Origin: Amaranthus tricolor
Lineage: Eukaryota; Streptophyta; Magnoliopsida; Caryophyllales; Amaranthaceae
Assembly (NCBI RefSeq): GCF_026212465.1
Contig: NC_080053.1
Coordinates: forward strand, 16,540,156-16,604,155
DNA: 64,000 bases
Direction of reading: 5' to 3'
Shown: one piece after another, positions 12,173 through 22,223 of the stretch
How positions within the stretch are numbered: position 1 is the first letter of the stretch
How the letters are laid out: every line of letters begins with the position of its first letter
The notes under the pieces: generated by a model
Seen by the model: the letters and a program-made list of their open reading frames with translations, nothing else
What the model was told of the DNA's origin: nothing
Databases searched by the model: none
Position numbers and translations under genes: made by a program

Positions 12173-12761
12173 CATGATCACAAAAAGCAAACAAGCAAGT
12201 CAGCACGCCGCAGACTTACGAGAGACGTTCCTTACCCTTCGAAAGCACCAAATGAAACTCAATCCTGACAAGTGTGTGTTTGGAGTTACCGGAGGAAAGT
12301 GCCTCGGCTTCCTGGTAGACGAGCGAGGCATTGAAGCAAATCCTGATAAGATCCGAGCTATACAGAACATGAGATCCCCCACCTCAGTAAAAGAAGTACA
12401 AAAGCTCACGGGGTGCGTGGCTGCTCTTGGAAGATTCCTTTCCAAGTCTGCGGATAAATGTTCACCCTTCTTTAAAACAATAAAACAACAGAAGTTCGAG
12501 TGGACAGCAGAAGCAGAAGAGTCCTTCCGCCAACTTAAAGAGCACCTGTCCACCTTGCCAAAACTAGTTTCGCCCATCAAAGGGGAGAAGCTAGTCCTAT
12601 ATGTCTCTGTCTCCGAATATTCGTTATCCGGAGTACTGGTTGCGGAAAGGGAAAAGAAACAACTTCCTATATACTATGTAAGTCATGCATTCCGTGGCTC
12701 GGAGGGAAACTACGGCGAAGTCGAAAAAGTCATATTCGCAATCGTCATGGTCCCACTTTGA
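12114..12761 (+). pseudogene. Tat reverse transcriptase C-terminus and gypsy-type RNase H
   Basis: This frame resumes the reverse transcriptase after the frameshift at 12085-12091. It contains the catalytic YVDD box (about 12158-12170), the LNPDKCVFGV and KCLGFLVDERGIEANPDKI blocks, and the connection region (VQKLTGCVAALGRFLSKSADKCSPFF). The gypsy-type RNase H follows (LVLYVSVSEYSLSGVLV), where the first catalytic aspartate seen in other gypsy elements is replaced, so this domain is probably only structural. The frame ends after FAIVM near 12745-12761. A second change of frame within about 25 bp of A/G-rich sequence cuts it from the next segment. This part has no start codon of its own. Confidence 0.88.
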
Positions 12762-14698
12762 AAAAGTCGAAAAAGCCCTACTTTCAATCCCACCAGGTCA
12801 TCGTCCGGGCTGATCAACCTTTGAAAAAGATTCTAGAAGGGAAAAACAAGTCAAGCCGCGTCACAGATTGGGCAAACCAGCTAGCGGATTTCGGCATCGA
12901 ATATGAGCCTCGAACAGCAATCAAAGCCCAAGCTCTGGCTGACTTCATTGCTGAAAGCACTCTCCCCTATCATCCTGAACCCAATCAGAAATGGAAGTTG
13001 TATGTAGATGGGTCCTCAACACAATCAGCAAGTGGGGCTGGACTCCTCATTGTGTCTTCCGCCGGGGTCCGTATGGAAAGGGCGGTCAGGTTCGAGTTCG
13101 CAGCATCCAACAACGAGGCCGAATATGAAGCATTATTGATGGGACTGAAAATTTGCTACGAAGCGGGAGCCAAAAAATTGTCCGCCTTCTCTGACTCCCA
13201 ATTGATTGTTGGACAAGTGAACGGGGAATTCGAAGCTAAAGATGATAGCATGAAAATGTACCTGCAGCAAGTAAAGGAATTTGTTCAAAAATTCGACAAG
13301 TTCACGTTGGAGCACATTCCAAGATCCCAGAATGCCCAGGCTGATTCCCTAGCGAAGCTTGCCAGCTCAGCAGAAACATCCGCGGCTCGAGACATAATCT
13401 GGGAAGTGCTTCCTAACCCTAGCATCAACTTCATGGTCGATACCATCGACAGATCAGAAACATGGATGGAGCCATACATCGAATATTTGCGGAATCAGAC
13501 GCTTCCCCAAGATGAAAGTCAGGCCAAAATGCTCCGGAAGAAAGCCAGATGGTTCGAACTCCACGAAGGAACGCTCTACAAGAAGTCATATACACACCCC
13601 CTCCTGAAATGCGTATCCCCTGAAGAAGGAAACTATATCCTCCGCGAAATACACGAAGGTGGATGCGGTATACACCAAGGAGTACGAACTGTCATTGGGA
13701 AAGTCCTTAGAAGTGGATATTATTGGCCCTCACTCCGAGAAGACGCGGAGTATTTGATCAAAAGATGTCCTGAATGTCAGTACCACTCAAAGATAGGAAG
13801 GAAGCCATCTAATTACTTGACCGCCATGCAAGCCGTCCTGCCTTTCGACAAGTGGGGCATGGACCTCCTTGGCCCCTTCCCTCCGGCAAAAGGGCAACGC
13901 AAATTCATCATTGTGGCCATTGATTATTTCACAAAATATGTAGAAGCGGAAGCCCTTAGCTCAATCACGGACAAACAAGTCTGTCAGTTTATATGGCGGA
14001 ATATCATCACAAGGTACGGCATCCCCCGGGTGATCATAACAGATAATGGAAGGCAGTTCGTCAGCAAGAACACCATCGAGTACTGCGACAAGTTTAACAT
14101 CCAAATCAGATTCAGTTCAGTGTCCAGGCCGCAAACTAATGGTCAAGTAGAGTCCGCGAACAAAGAGATCCTGAATGGCATTAAGAAGAAGATAGAGGGG
14201 GTCAAAGGTAATTGGGATGAAGAACTACCAGGCATCTTATGGGCAAGTCGAACAACCATCAAAGACGCAACGGGGCATACACCTTTCTCTTTAGTATACG
14301 GATCTGAAGCCGTGCTCCCAGTTGAAATAGACGTACCCTCTACAAGGGTCACCTACTACTCACACGACGAAAATGAGGAAGGAAAAAGAGCAAACTTAGA
14401 TCTGCTGCCAGAGACAAGAGGAAACGCAATGCTGAGATCAATAGCACAAAAACAAAAGATGATCCGTAGCTTCAATCGCCACGTCAAAACCAGACGCATT
14501 CAAATTGGTGATTTGGTCCTCCGAAAAATAGAAGCTACGGGAAAGATTGTGGAGAAAGGAAAGTTAGGGGCCAACTGGGACGGACCTTTCAAAGTCACCC
14601 ACGTCATCAAACCAGGAACTTTCGAACTAGAAGACATGAAAGGGAAAAAACTACCCCGACCATGGAATGGAGACCATTTGAAAAAATTCTTCATTTAA
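12758..14698 (+). pseudogene. Tat archaeal-type RNase H and integrase (3' part of pol)
   Basis: The first in-frame start-like codon is a TTG, so this is the continuation of a polyprotein, not an independent gene. A second RNase H of the archaeal type occupies about 13000-13370 (LYVDGSSTQSASGAG, SNNEAEYEALLMGL, AFSDSQLIVGQ). The integrase follows with an HHCC zinc domain (about 13650-13790, HEGGCGIHQG ... CPECQ). Its DDE core includes WGMDLLGPFPPAKG, IITDNGRQFVS and TNGQVESANKEI, with the three acidic residues present. The C-terminus ends HLKKFFI and stops at TAA. This segment is open throughout, so the only pol damage lies upstream. Confidence 0.9.
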
Positions 14699-14944
14699 TA
14701 AAATTTGCAAGGGGCAATCGGTAAGCATCAGCATAAACAGCCTCATCAGTGACAGACTCATCAGTACCAATCCGCGACTACAGTCATTCCGCAACATAGT
14801 TGCGTTGTAATTCAAAATTACTTCAATCATCGCTTGTATCCTTATCAATCATTAATAAACAGGTTTTATTTTCAGATTATCCGGCTCTTATGTTCGCAAA
14901 TATTTGGTAAAATTCTTTTGCAAATCTTATTAAATCAGTAATAT
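14699..14944. other. Spacer after the integrase stop
   Basis: There is no coding potential. The sequence runs from the pol stop to the first hairpin repeat and includes CATCAG phrases at 14727-14765. It may hold the end of the pol mRNA; no clear poly(A) signal is seen. Confidence 0.4.
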
Positions 14945-15655
14945 CCATAAGTCGGACCCCTTGAGAGGGGTCCCATTATAAAATTATTCTGTCACTAACG
15001 AACTTGTGATACCTATAAGTCGGACCCTTAGGATAGGGTTCCAAGACCAAAAATCACTTGAAGTATTTAACATCCGTTCGTAGCATCGATAAGTCGGACC
15101 CCCAGTTTGGGGTCCCTAGAGTTCAAAATATTCTAAGTTTTTCACAATGATGTTTCCCAACCGGGACATCGATAAGTCGGACCCCCAGTTTGAGGTCCCT
15201 AAAGTTCAAAATATTCTAAATGATGTTTCCCAACCGGGACATCGATAAGTCGGACCCCCAGTTTGGGGTCCCTAGAGTTCAAAATATTCTAAGTTTTTCA
15301 CAATGATGTTTCCCAACCGGGACATCGATAAGTCGGACCCCCAGTTTGAGGTCCCTAAAGTTCAAAATATTCTAAATGATGTTTCCCAACCGGGACATCG
15401 ATAAGTCGGACCCCCAGTTTGGGGTCCCTGAGTTCAAAATATTCTAAGTTTCTCGCAATGATGTTTCCCAACCGGGACATCGATAAGTCGGACCCCCAGT
15501 TTGGGGTCCCTGAGTTCAAAAAATCCCAAGTCTCCTACTAAGATACCCCCCAACCGGGACATCAACAAGTCGGACCCCCTTACTGGGGTCTAAGGGCTGA
15601 AAATATTCTAAGTACAAATCTCCTTGATGTCGCCTGCGCGTGACATCGACAAATC
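14945..15655 (+). repeat. Tandem array of GATAAGTCGGACCCC hairpin repeats (cluster 1)
   Basis: Nine clear copies, plus a worn one, of ATAAGTCGGACCC start near 14948, 15014, 15089, 15171, 15244, 15327, 15401, 15482 and 15563. From 15171 two unit lengths (about 73 and 82 bp) alternate and form a 156-bp dimer. The short unit lacks roughly AGTTTTTCAC. Most units contain an inverted repeat able to fold as GGACCCC-loop-GGGGTCC with a 5-6 base loop. Between repeats runs GTTCAAAATATTCTAA...GATGTTTCCCAACCGGGACATC. The array lies between the pol stop and the 3' end of the antisense gene. Confidence 0.9.
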
Positions 15656-15936
15656 ACGCCCTCTGCTAATACGATTAAGCAATATTCCGCGGCCTCAGAC
15701 GAGAGAAGCCACGGCTCAACGAACAAAAGCATGGATACCACGAATAAACTCCATAATCAGGAATATATATACATCAAAATATTCAAAATACAGAGTTGAA
15801 TGTTTGCAAAAATCAAATTACAAAATTGCAAGACTATACATCTTCCAAAAAAGCCTCGACGTCTTGATCCGGCGGCAGAGGAGACCTGATCCTTCCCTCT
15901 TCAAGACTGGGGGTGAAGCTTACATAATCTTCAACG

Positions 15937-18832
15937 TCAAAACGGCTCCACCCCGATCTCGGACAGCTCTCGGGACAAGCCCTGGAGGTTCCTACCTTCG
16001 TCAATAATAAGATTCGATAGATCAAGGCACAAAACCTCCAGGTTGGAGAGCGTCAAGTTTTCCAGGACATCTGACGCCGGAGGAGAAGAGAGAGCCAGCT
16101 GATCCAAGTCGAGACATAAAGCCTCCCTCTCAGCCTCAGCATCCATCCTTTCGGACCAGGCTCTCTTTTCTTCCGCATCCCAGACAACGTCGACCAGTAC
16201 CGCCGACTCCCCGTCCAAGACAGGAGCAAGGTTGGACAAGGCTTCACTCCCCTTCTGATCAGCAGTTTGCTGAAGGGAGGTAAAATCCATGCCCAACTCT
16301 GCGGCAGCCAAACGATACTTTTCGTCACTGATCAGGGTTCCGGCTTTCACCATCTCCGCCGTCAGATCTCCAAGAAACTTCGACGCTTCCGGCTCATCCG
16401 AAAGAAGCCAGTCTCGAGCTATCCGGGCCTTCCTGGTTAAGCACAGTTTATACACCTTAGCCGCGGATAGGATCATCTTGAAGTGGGCAGAATCAGTCGA
16501 TACTTGCTGCATAAGTTGCTGGTTCTGATGAACGAGCTTGGCATGGGTATCCATCAGCAAGCCGACTTCATGGCCGAGGCTCGCAGACCTGGTGGAAGCA
16601 GCATCTAAGCTCTCGACGGTCTGGTCCAGCTGCTTCCTTGCCCTTTCCCGCCATTGTTCGGTCCTGACCAAGCGTTCTTTCAGCTCAGAACACTTGGCCA
16701 GTTTCTCTCTTAGGCCCGGCAGGTCCTCCCGCAATTTTGATAATTCGTCATTCAGCTCCTCACAGCGGGAGGTAAGGGCGGCCATGGTTTCCTGGTCTGC
16801 GGCACTTTGACGGTTTGCGTCGAGCTCAAAAGCCAACCGTATGAACGCCTGCAAAGGAACGGCTACTAAAGAAATCCGGAAACCAAGTAATCACATCACT
16901 AAGCATAAAAAGTCATTACCTCTGCCGCCGAAGCTTGTGCCTGACGCACCCTATCACGGGGGGGCATGGACTCTAGTAGGTCGACGTCCACCTTGCTGAT
17001 TAAGTTGGACGTCGCCCTGTTAAAACGAACAATTAAGCCCTTATGCCCCAACTCCGGAAAGGGTGTCTCGTGTCGAAAAGGGGAAACTTCCCGACGACGA
17101 TAAACCTCAGCAAACTGCGATGAGGGAGCCGCGGAAGACTCCCCCACCTTCTCCTTCCCCTTGTTTGAAGCTGGCTGTGGAGAGTCCAAAGGGGGCGGCG
17201 CCTCCTCATCAACCGACCTTATGCGGAGAGGTACGGCCGTAGGGATCGTACCCATAGAGGGCCTCTTGGCCGAGCTCTCCTTGTGGGAAGAAGAATCCCG
17301 CTTCCTCTTCTTCTTCCCACTCTTTTTCACCCCCCTCGTCTGTGGAGGAATCACCCTCTCAGATTCATCGGGGATGTGAATTTGTTTTCTCTCCTCGAGA
17401 AGTCGGAGAGCCTCTTGCTCTGAGGGCACGTCCTCCAGACCCTTCTCTACAGTCGCCGAGTCCTACAAAAGAAAAAGTTAGGAAGAATCAACAGAAGTCT
17501 TTCATAACGAAGAACTTTGTGAAGTTATACCTTCGGAGGAAGGGGAAGAGGCTTATCCTCGGGTCGCTGGATGGCCCCTTGAGCAAGTCTTAGAACGCTG
17601 AATTTCTTCATCAGCTCCGGATTCTTCGCTCGAAGACTCTCCTTGGCTATCCCTGTAAAACCGCGAGTTAGAAACAGTTAAACATGTCATAGAAAAGAGA
17701 AGGAAGAAACCCGGCAACTCTTACTCCGATCGATAGCCAAGCTGATGCCGAATGCTGAGAGGAGGTTCTCGTTCTCCAACTCAGGACGACCGGGTATCCA
17801 ATTAAGTTGGACGTTCATTGGTTTCCTTCCCAATTGAACGTTCATCTTTGCATATTCAATGATCACCGCGTCACTAAAAGAACACTGCGGGATCCCATTA
17901 TTAAAACCCGCGAGGTTGGGTTTAATGTCAAAAGAGGTCTTGATATTCCATCCCTCTGAGTTATATAAAAATGCAAATTTCGTCCTATACCCCTTCTGGT
18001 TATCGGGGAGGTCTTGGACTATCTTCAGTCCTCGACGGTGTGTAAAAGTAATCCAGTCACAGCCGTATGATTGCGAATTACATAGGCGGGCTCTGAATAT
18101 ATATCTAAAAGCTGTGAGTGTTGGTGGCACGGCCAAAACTTTGCATAAGATCAAAAAGGCCACCATACAACCCCAGGCGTTTGGGTATAACTCGGGCACT
18201 GAAATGTTCAAAAACTCTAACACCTCCCTAAAAAACGGGTGAAGAGGAAATCTAAGCCCTAATTCAAAAGAAGGAAAGTATACAGCTATACAATGTGGGG
18301 GAGGAAACCTAACGGTGTCATAATTCCCCGGGGTAATAATGTTTATATTGTCCTTCAAACCTCATTTTTGAGAGATGGCCTCCCGACGGTTGTCTAGATC
18401 TCTTTTGGTCTGTAAATCAATGAAGTAGTTTAGGGGCCCGCCGTTTGGAATGTAGAACGGAGGAGGAACTGGCGCTGCACTCTCCCTTCCAGAAGATTCG
18501 GCTGATCCTTCAAGGTTTTCCATATCTACATACAATAACCCTTCTAGGTCAGGATTTATTCGCGGCAAGTAATTTGGAAAGAAAGCGATGCTCACTTCCC
18601 AAGGAGCAGTTTTCATAATCTCCGGAGGGTATATAGGGGATACAGACGACTAATCCCCAGCTTTTATTGGTTCATAATGGGGGGTAATTCTCACCGAACT
18701 ACTTTCATCCGAGTCATTCATTGGTAACCCCTTTTTATTAAGACGCCTACGTACTATCAAAGGAGTTTCCGGCAAGTTAGTAGGGTTGGTGTCTGAGTTA
18801 GCTATAGTCTCTTGAGTAGTCGCGACATCCAT
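15937..18832 (-). pseudogene. Antisense spliced gene of the Tat element (PF04195-like domain plus coiled coil)
   Basis: A gene runs opposite to gag-pol. Proposed exons are 18832-17725, 17652-17531, 17462-16920 and 16848-15937, all with GT-AG introns whose phases match. Exon 1 starts MDVATTQETI and contains an FPLHPFFREVLEFLN / LYPNAWGCMVAFLILCKVL region. That region resembles the putative gypsy-type transposon domain (Transposase_28, PF04195) known from extra genes of Tat elements. Exon 3 is basic (KKSGKKKRKRDSS) and could hold a nuclear signal. Exon 4 encodes a long coiled coil (LTSRCEELNDELSKLREDL). Two in-frame stops interrupt exon 1 (TAG at 18652-18650, TGA at 18364-18362). The frame also shifts near 15941, after which an acidic tail reads to 15834. 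The function is unknown; the homology is from memory. Confidence 0.75.
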
Positions 18833-19166
18833 GTTAATAATAAAGTAGTAGTCGAAACTTGTAAAGAATAGAGACTAAATTCATAAACAAATTCAAAGTT
18901 CTAGGCTAACATTCAAGAACAGTTTGAAGAATAACTTGAAGAAATTCGAAAAATCTGGGAAAAGTTTGAATACCTTAAAAAGAAATTTGAAGATTTGTCA
19001 GAAACTTGATGAAGATCTGTCAGAAACCTTGAAGATCTTCGAAGGATTTGTCAGAAGTTTGAAGGAGGGATGAAGATTGTCCGAGCGTTTCTCTCTACTT
19101 TCTCTTTCTTGCAATTTGAAGATTTGAGGGAGTTAATGAAGATTAGGTGAAATGGAACTATTCCAA

Positions 19167-19180
19167 CTACCCTATTTATT
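19167..19180 (-). promoter_or_regulatory. Candidate TATA box of the antisense gene
   Basis: On the minus strand AATAAATAGGGTAG lies about 340 bp before the antisense ATG and resembles the LTR's own TATAAATAGGGATAG. The intervening leader (18833-19140) is non-coding and contains recurring TTTGAAGATTTGTCAGAAAC phrases. The hairpin-repeat cluster lies directly upstream, where enhancers would be expected. Assigned from motif and position only. Confidence 0.4.
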
Positions 19181-19249
19181 GCAGCAATAAATGCTTCACT
19201 TGGGACTTGAGCATTCGAACGAAAGGGTGGAATTCCGGAGGAAAGCTGG

Positions 19250-20335
19250 GAAGTCGATAAGTCGGACTCGCAATAAGGGGAAGACAGATTTTTCCGGACC
19301 GTGAAGTCTATTAGTAATGACCGTGAAGTCTATTAGTCGGACCCTAGCTGAAAGGGTAATGTTGCGATATTTTTCTAAGTGTTAATTCTTGAATATAGCC
19401 GGAAGGTCGAAAAGTCGGACCCCCAATTAGAGAGGAACGTCATAAATTTGTTTGAGTGTCAAAGCCATCCAACCGGTGGGTCGACAAGTCAGACCCCCAA
19501 GGAGGGGTGGAGCAGATAATTATTCAAGTCCTTTAGCACTCGAATATGTCCGGAGAGTCGATAAGTCGGACCCTAAACTGAACCTCCAGGAAGGAAAATC
19601 ATTTTAAGTATAGAGATTACGCATTCAACCGTCCGACTTATGGACACGGCGGATGAAATGTGATGGAAGGAAATATGAAAAATATCTCAAGGGCGAAGGA
19701 AATCCGTGTGGTCAATAAGTCGGACTCCTTGGTGCACTCAGTCATGATGTAGAAATTCTAAGTATGAGAGAAGTCCCATATTTCTGTATGATTGAAGACA
19801 CGGGTCTGCGAGCTGGTTCCCCGTCATAAAAGATGAGGAGTGAAAAGTGAAGTGGTTGATTCCCATATTCATCCGTGTGGTCGATAAGTCGGACCCCCAG
19901 ATGACCCTAGTCCAGGTGAAAAATTCTAAGTATAGAACCTCTCATGTGTGTCCGTGGAATCGAAGATGCGAGTTATGGGGCTCATTCCGTATCATGCTAG
20001 AATAAAGGGGGCTGCTTTGACGGAGTACTGAACATTTTTATTTTTCCACAAATATCAAGGATATCCGTGTGGTCGATAAGTCGGACCCCCAGGTGGTCCT
20101 TCTCTTTCTCAAAATATTCTAAGTGTTGAAGAGGGATTCTCGTGCTGAACTTGCGAGTGAAGACGCAAACTATTAGTTCGCGGCATAGTTCAACCATAGG
20201 TGTAGAAATATCTTGAGGAGAATGCTATGCCGCGTCCTTACTAGGGATTCGATTCGTAAATACCCTTGGCGTTACGCGGCATCAGTTCAAAACAGACAGT
20301 TGATCTAATCCGCACAGTAGATAAGTCGGACCCTC
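19250..20335 (+). repeat. Dispersed GATAAGTCGGACCC repeats (cluster 2)
   Basis: About nine further copies of the cluster-1 core occur near 19254, 19330, 19406, 19481, 19557, 19711, 19878, 20070 and 20309, with one reversed copy (GTCCGACTTATGG, about 19631). Spacing starts at about 76 bp and later becomes irregular at 155-240 bp. Copies are more divergent than in cluster 1. Several keep a short inverted repeat with different letters (ACCCT...AGGGT near 19337, ACCCC...GGGGT near 19493). The cluster sits upstream of the antisense gene. Confidence 0.8.
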
Positions 20336-20792
20336 CTTTGGCGTTTTGTTGAAAACATTTTAAGTGTGGGGATTTCTGCGATATCAGTGAAGCAAGGGCC
20401 GAGACATGATGTCGCGGAATCAAGATCCCATATTCACTACTTCGCTGTTGTGTTATAACACGTCTGGGGCTACTCCGCGGCATACTTCAAGCCGCGGCTT
20501 CATATGCCTGTTTGACCCGGATTCAATACGTTCTTACCTGACAAGCTTAAAAAGGTCATATCTTTTTCATTACAACTCGGAATTCAGCACATGAACTGTC
20601 GATTCAAAGCTTGCAAGCTCAATTTTCATGATCCATGAGGAGATTCGCCGGGTTGGGTATATGTTTTACCTCATGGGGCTTTCGAATGTTCTCTACGATC
20701 ATTAAATCAAGCTCCGACGGGCACCTGTTTTTCCGCATAAAGGAGGATGTTTCCAGTCGTTGTGGCTCTCTTTTCACATCATCCTTCATGCG
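20336..20792. other. 3' end of the Tat internal region
   Basis: There is no gene. Purine-rich GGGGCT motifs recur (20465, 20671, 20794) and resemble the polypurine tract sequence. Two GCCGCGG/CCGCGGC-type motifs lie at 20475-20500. Confidence 0.4.
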
Positions 20793-20802
20793 TGGGGCTA
20801 AA
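20793..20802 (+). other. Polypurine tract of the Tat element
   Basis: TGGGGCTAAA lies directly before the 3' LTR at 20803, the position where plus-strand DNA synthesis is primed. It is short and interrupted by C and T, so the call rests mainly on position. Confidence 0.55.
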
Positions 20803-21499
20803 TGTCATGGTATTGTTTACTCAATTATTTTATTTATTTATTAATTAGCATCATATTACTAAAATACCCTTTGACCTTTCCGGATTGACTTTGACTTCTG
20901 GTCAATGGGCTTTCTGCTGGACTTCCCGTCTTCCTTGGAGGGCCCATGGGCTTTTTACCTTCAGAATACTTAACTTCCCTGTCATCTATCTTCTTTGGCC
21001 ATCCTCCTTTTAAGGAGAATAACTGCCCACCACCTGCCACTCTTCAATCATGCTTGGCTCTCCTTGTTTCAAGCTTGATAACTGCCCATCTCTCCCACTA
21101 CTCCCATGATAGTTTATTCCCTCTGAGATACAACTTCCCTTCCTGACCATTATAAATAGGGATAGCTACTAAACAGGATGGCATCATCGGAAATAGCTTT
21201 CTAAGTATTCTCGATTACATTATTTCCTTAGCCTTCCCGAGCCCCAGCATAAACCTTAGCAATCTCAATCACACTCTTCTTGCATTCATTCTACAATCTG
21301 TTGTTCATTAATTTCCGATCTACGTTCTAACTTGAGCGTCGGAGGGGTTTTCCGGGAGATCACCCCCCGGACAAGGCTAACGTGTTGTGTTGCAGGAATT
21401 CAGGTCGCTTCCTCTCATAAGTCGCTTCTCTTGATCACACTTCTACTTATCTCCAGGTATTTCAAGTGTATCCCACTTCCTCGTTTCATTACCGAAACA
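20803..21499 (+). repeat. 3' LTR of the Tat element
   Basis: Same length and ends as the 5' LTR (TGTCATGG...GAAACA). It is followed by the target duplication GGGTA at 21500-21504. Confidence 0.95.
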
Positions 21500-21504
21500 G
21501 GGTA

Positions 21505-21839
21505 CTTATTTTAACGGTCTGTGTCCAGATTTGATTTATCTGGGTACCCAGATAAATTGGGTCTAGACACCAGGTACCTGGTTCCATTTGTAACATTTTT
21601 TGGCAAAATTTATTACTATTTTTTTGGTAAAATTTGTGGGGTTCTGTTTCAATCTTACCATCTTTTTCTCATTACTTTTGCATACATTGGTACAAATAGT
21701 CATAACCATAAACTAGCAAATCACATATGCAAATAGTCCAAACCATTAACTAGGTCTTTCCAGGTTAATGTAGGCTTCGATTGTAGGCTTTGCACTTCCT
21801 TGAAGCAGACCAAAATCGATTGTTTGTGGGCAGTTACCG
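21505..21839. other. Intergenic DNA between Tat and Cassandra
   Basis: There is no gene. It holds a short palindrome-rich stretch (TATCTGGGTACCCAGATAAA, about 21538-21557), a near-perfect inverted repeat. Otherwise it is T-rich filler. Confidence 0.45.
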
Positions 21840-22107
21840 TGTAACAACTCGGCCCCTCAAACCGTCGGTGTTACCCATGGAGACTGTAGAGTGGCCCCAC
21901 AGACCAACACAAGTCTTTCCAGCACACTTTGGCCTCACTCGTGCGCACCTAGAAAACTTCCCATGAGGTCACCTATCCTAAGATTGCTCCCCACCAAACA
22001 TGTTTAACTTTGGAGTTCTTAGCAAATGGGCTCCCATGAAAAGAAGATGCACCTTATTGATATGAGTAGTCTATGAATCCTTTTAAAGCTAAATCTGGGG
22101 TATCACA
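21840..22107 (-). repeat. Left (3') LTR of Cassandra with 5S-like segment
   Basis: TGTAAC...ATCACA ends. The 5S-like part lies about 21954-22040 and contains GAGGTCACCTATCCTA and TTTAACTTTGGAGTTCT. These are complements of the conserved 5S segments carrying the internal promoter. It is clearly diverged from a functional 5S gene. Confidence 0.8.
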
Positions 22108-22223
22108 CTTACCCCCACTTAGGAATACAACGTTCACGTTGGATCATAGTTTCAGGATCTTTTCCCCCGCTAGGTGCACTAAATACACAATCAGTCACGG
22201 TCACAGGGTTGCTCTGATAACAT

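Larger units (their letters stand above)
8417..21499 (+). mobile_element. Tat-type Ty3/gypsy LTR retrotransposon, 13.1 kb
   Basis: The element has two 697-bp LTRs (TG...CA), a primer-binding site, gag-pol, a polypurine tract and a flanking 5-bp duplication GGGTA (8412-8416 and 21500-21504). Domain order on the plus strand is gag, protease, reverse transcriptase, gypsy-type RNase H, a second archaeal-type RNase H, then integrase. The double RNase H arrangement marks the Tat clade (Ogre, Retand, Grande relatives). The 6.1 kb between integrase and the 3' LTR contains an antisense spliced gene and two clusters of hairpin-forming repeats. I count about four differences between the LTRs, so the insertion is recent. 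Two pol frameshifts mean this copy could move only with proteins from another element. Confidence 0.95.

Noticed and set aside
14945..15655. Regular repeats resembling a CRISPR array
   Set aside because: Spacers are themselves repeated, the unit is a tandem dimer, and the context is a plant LTR element.
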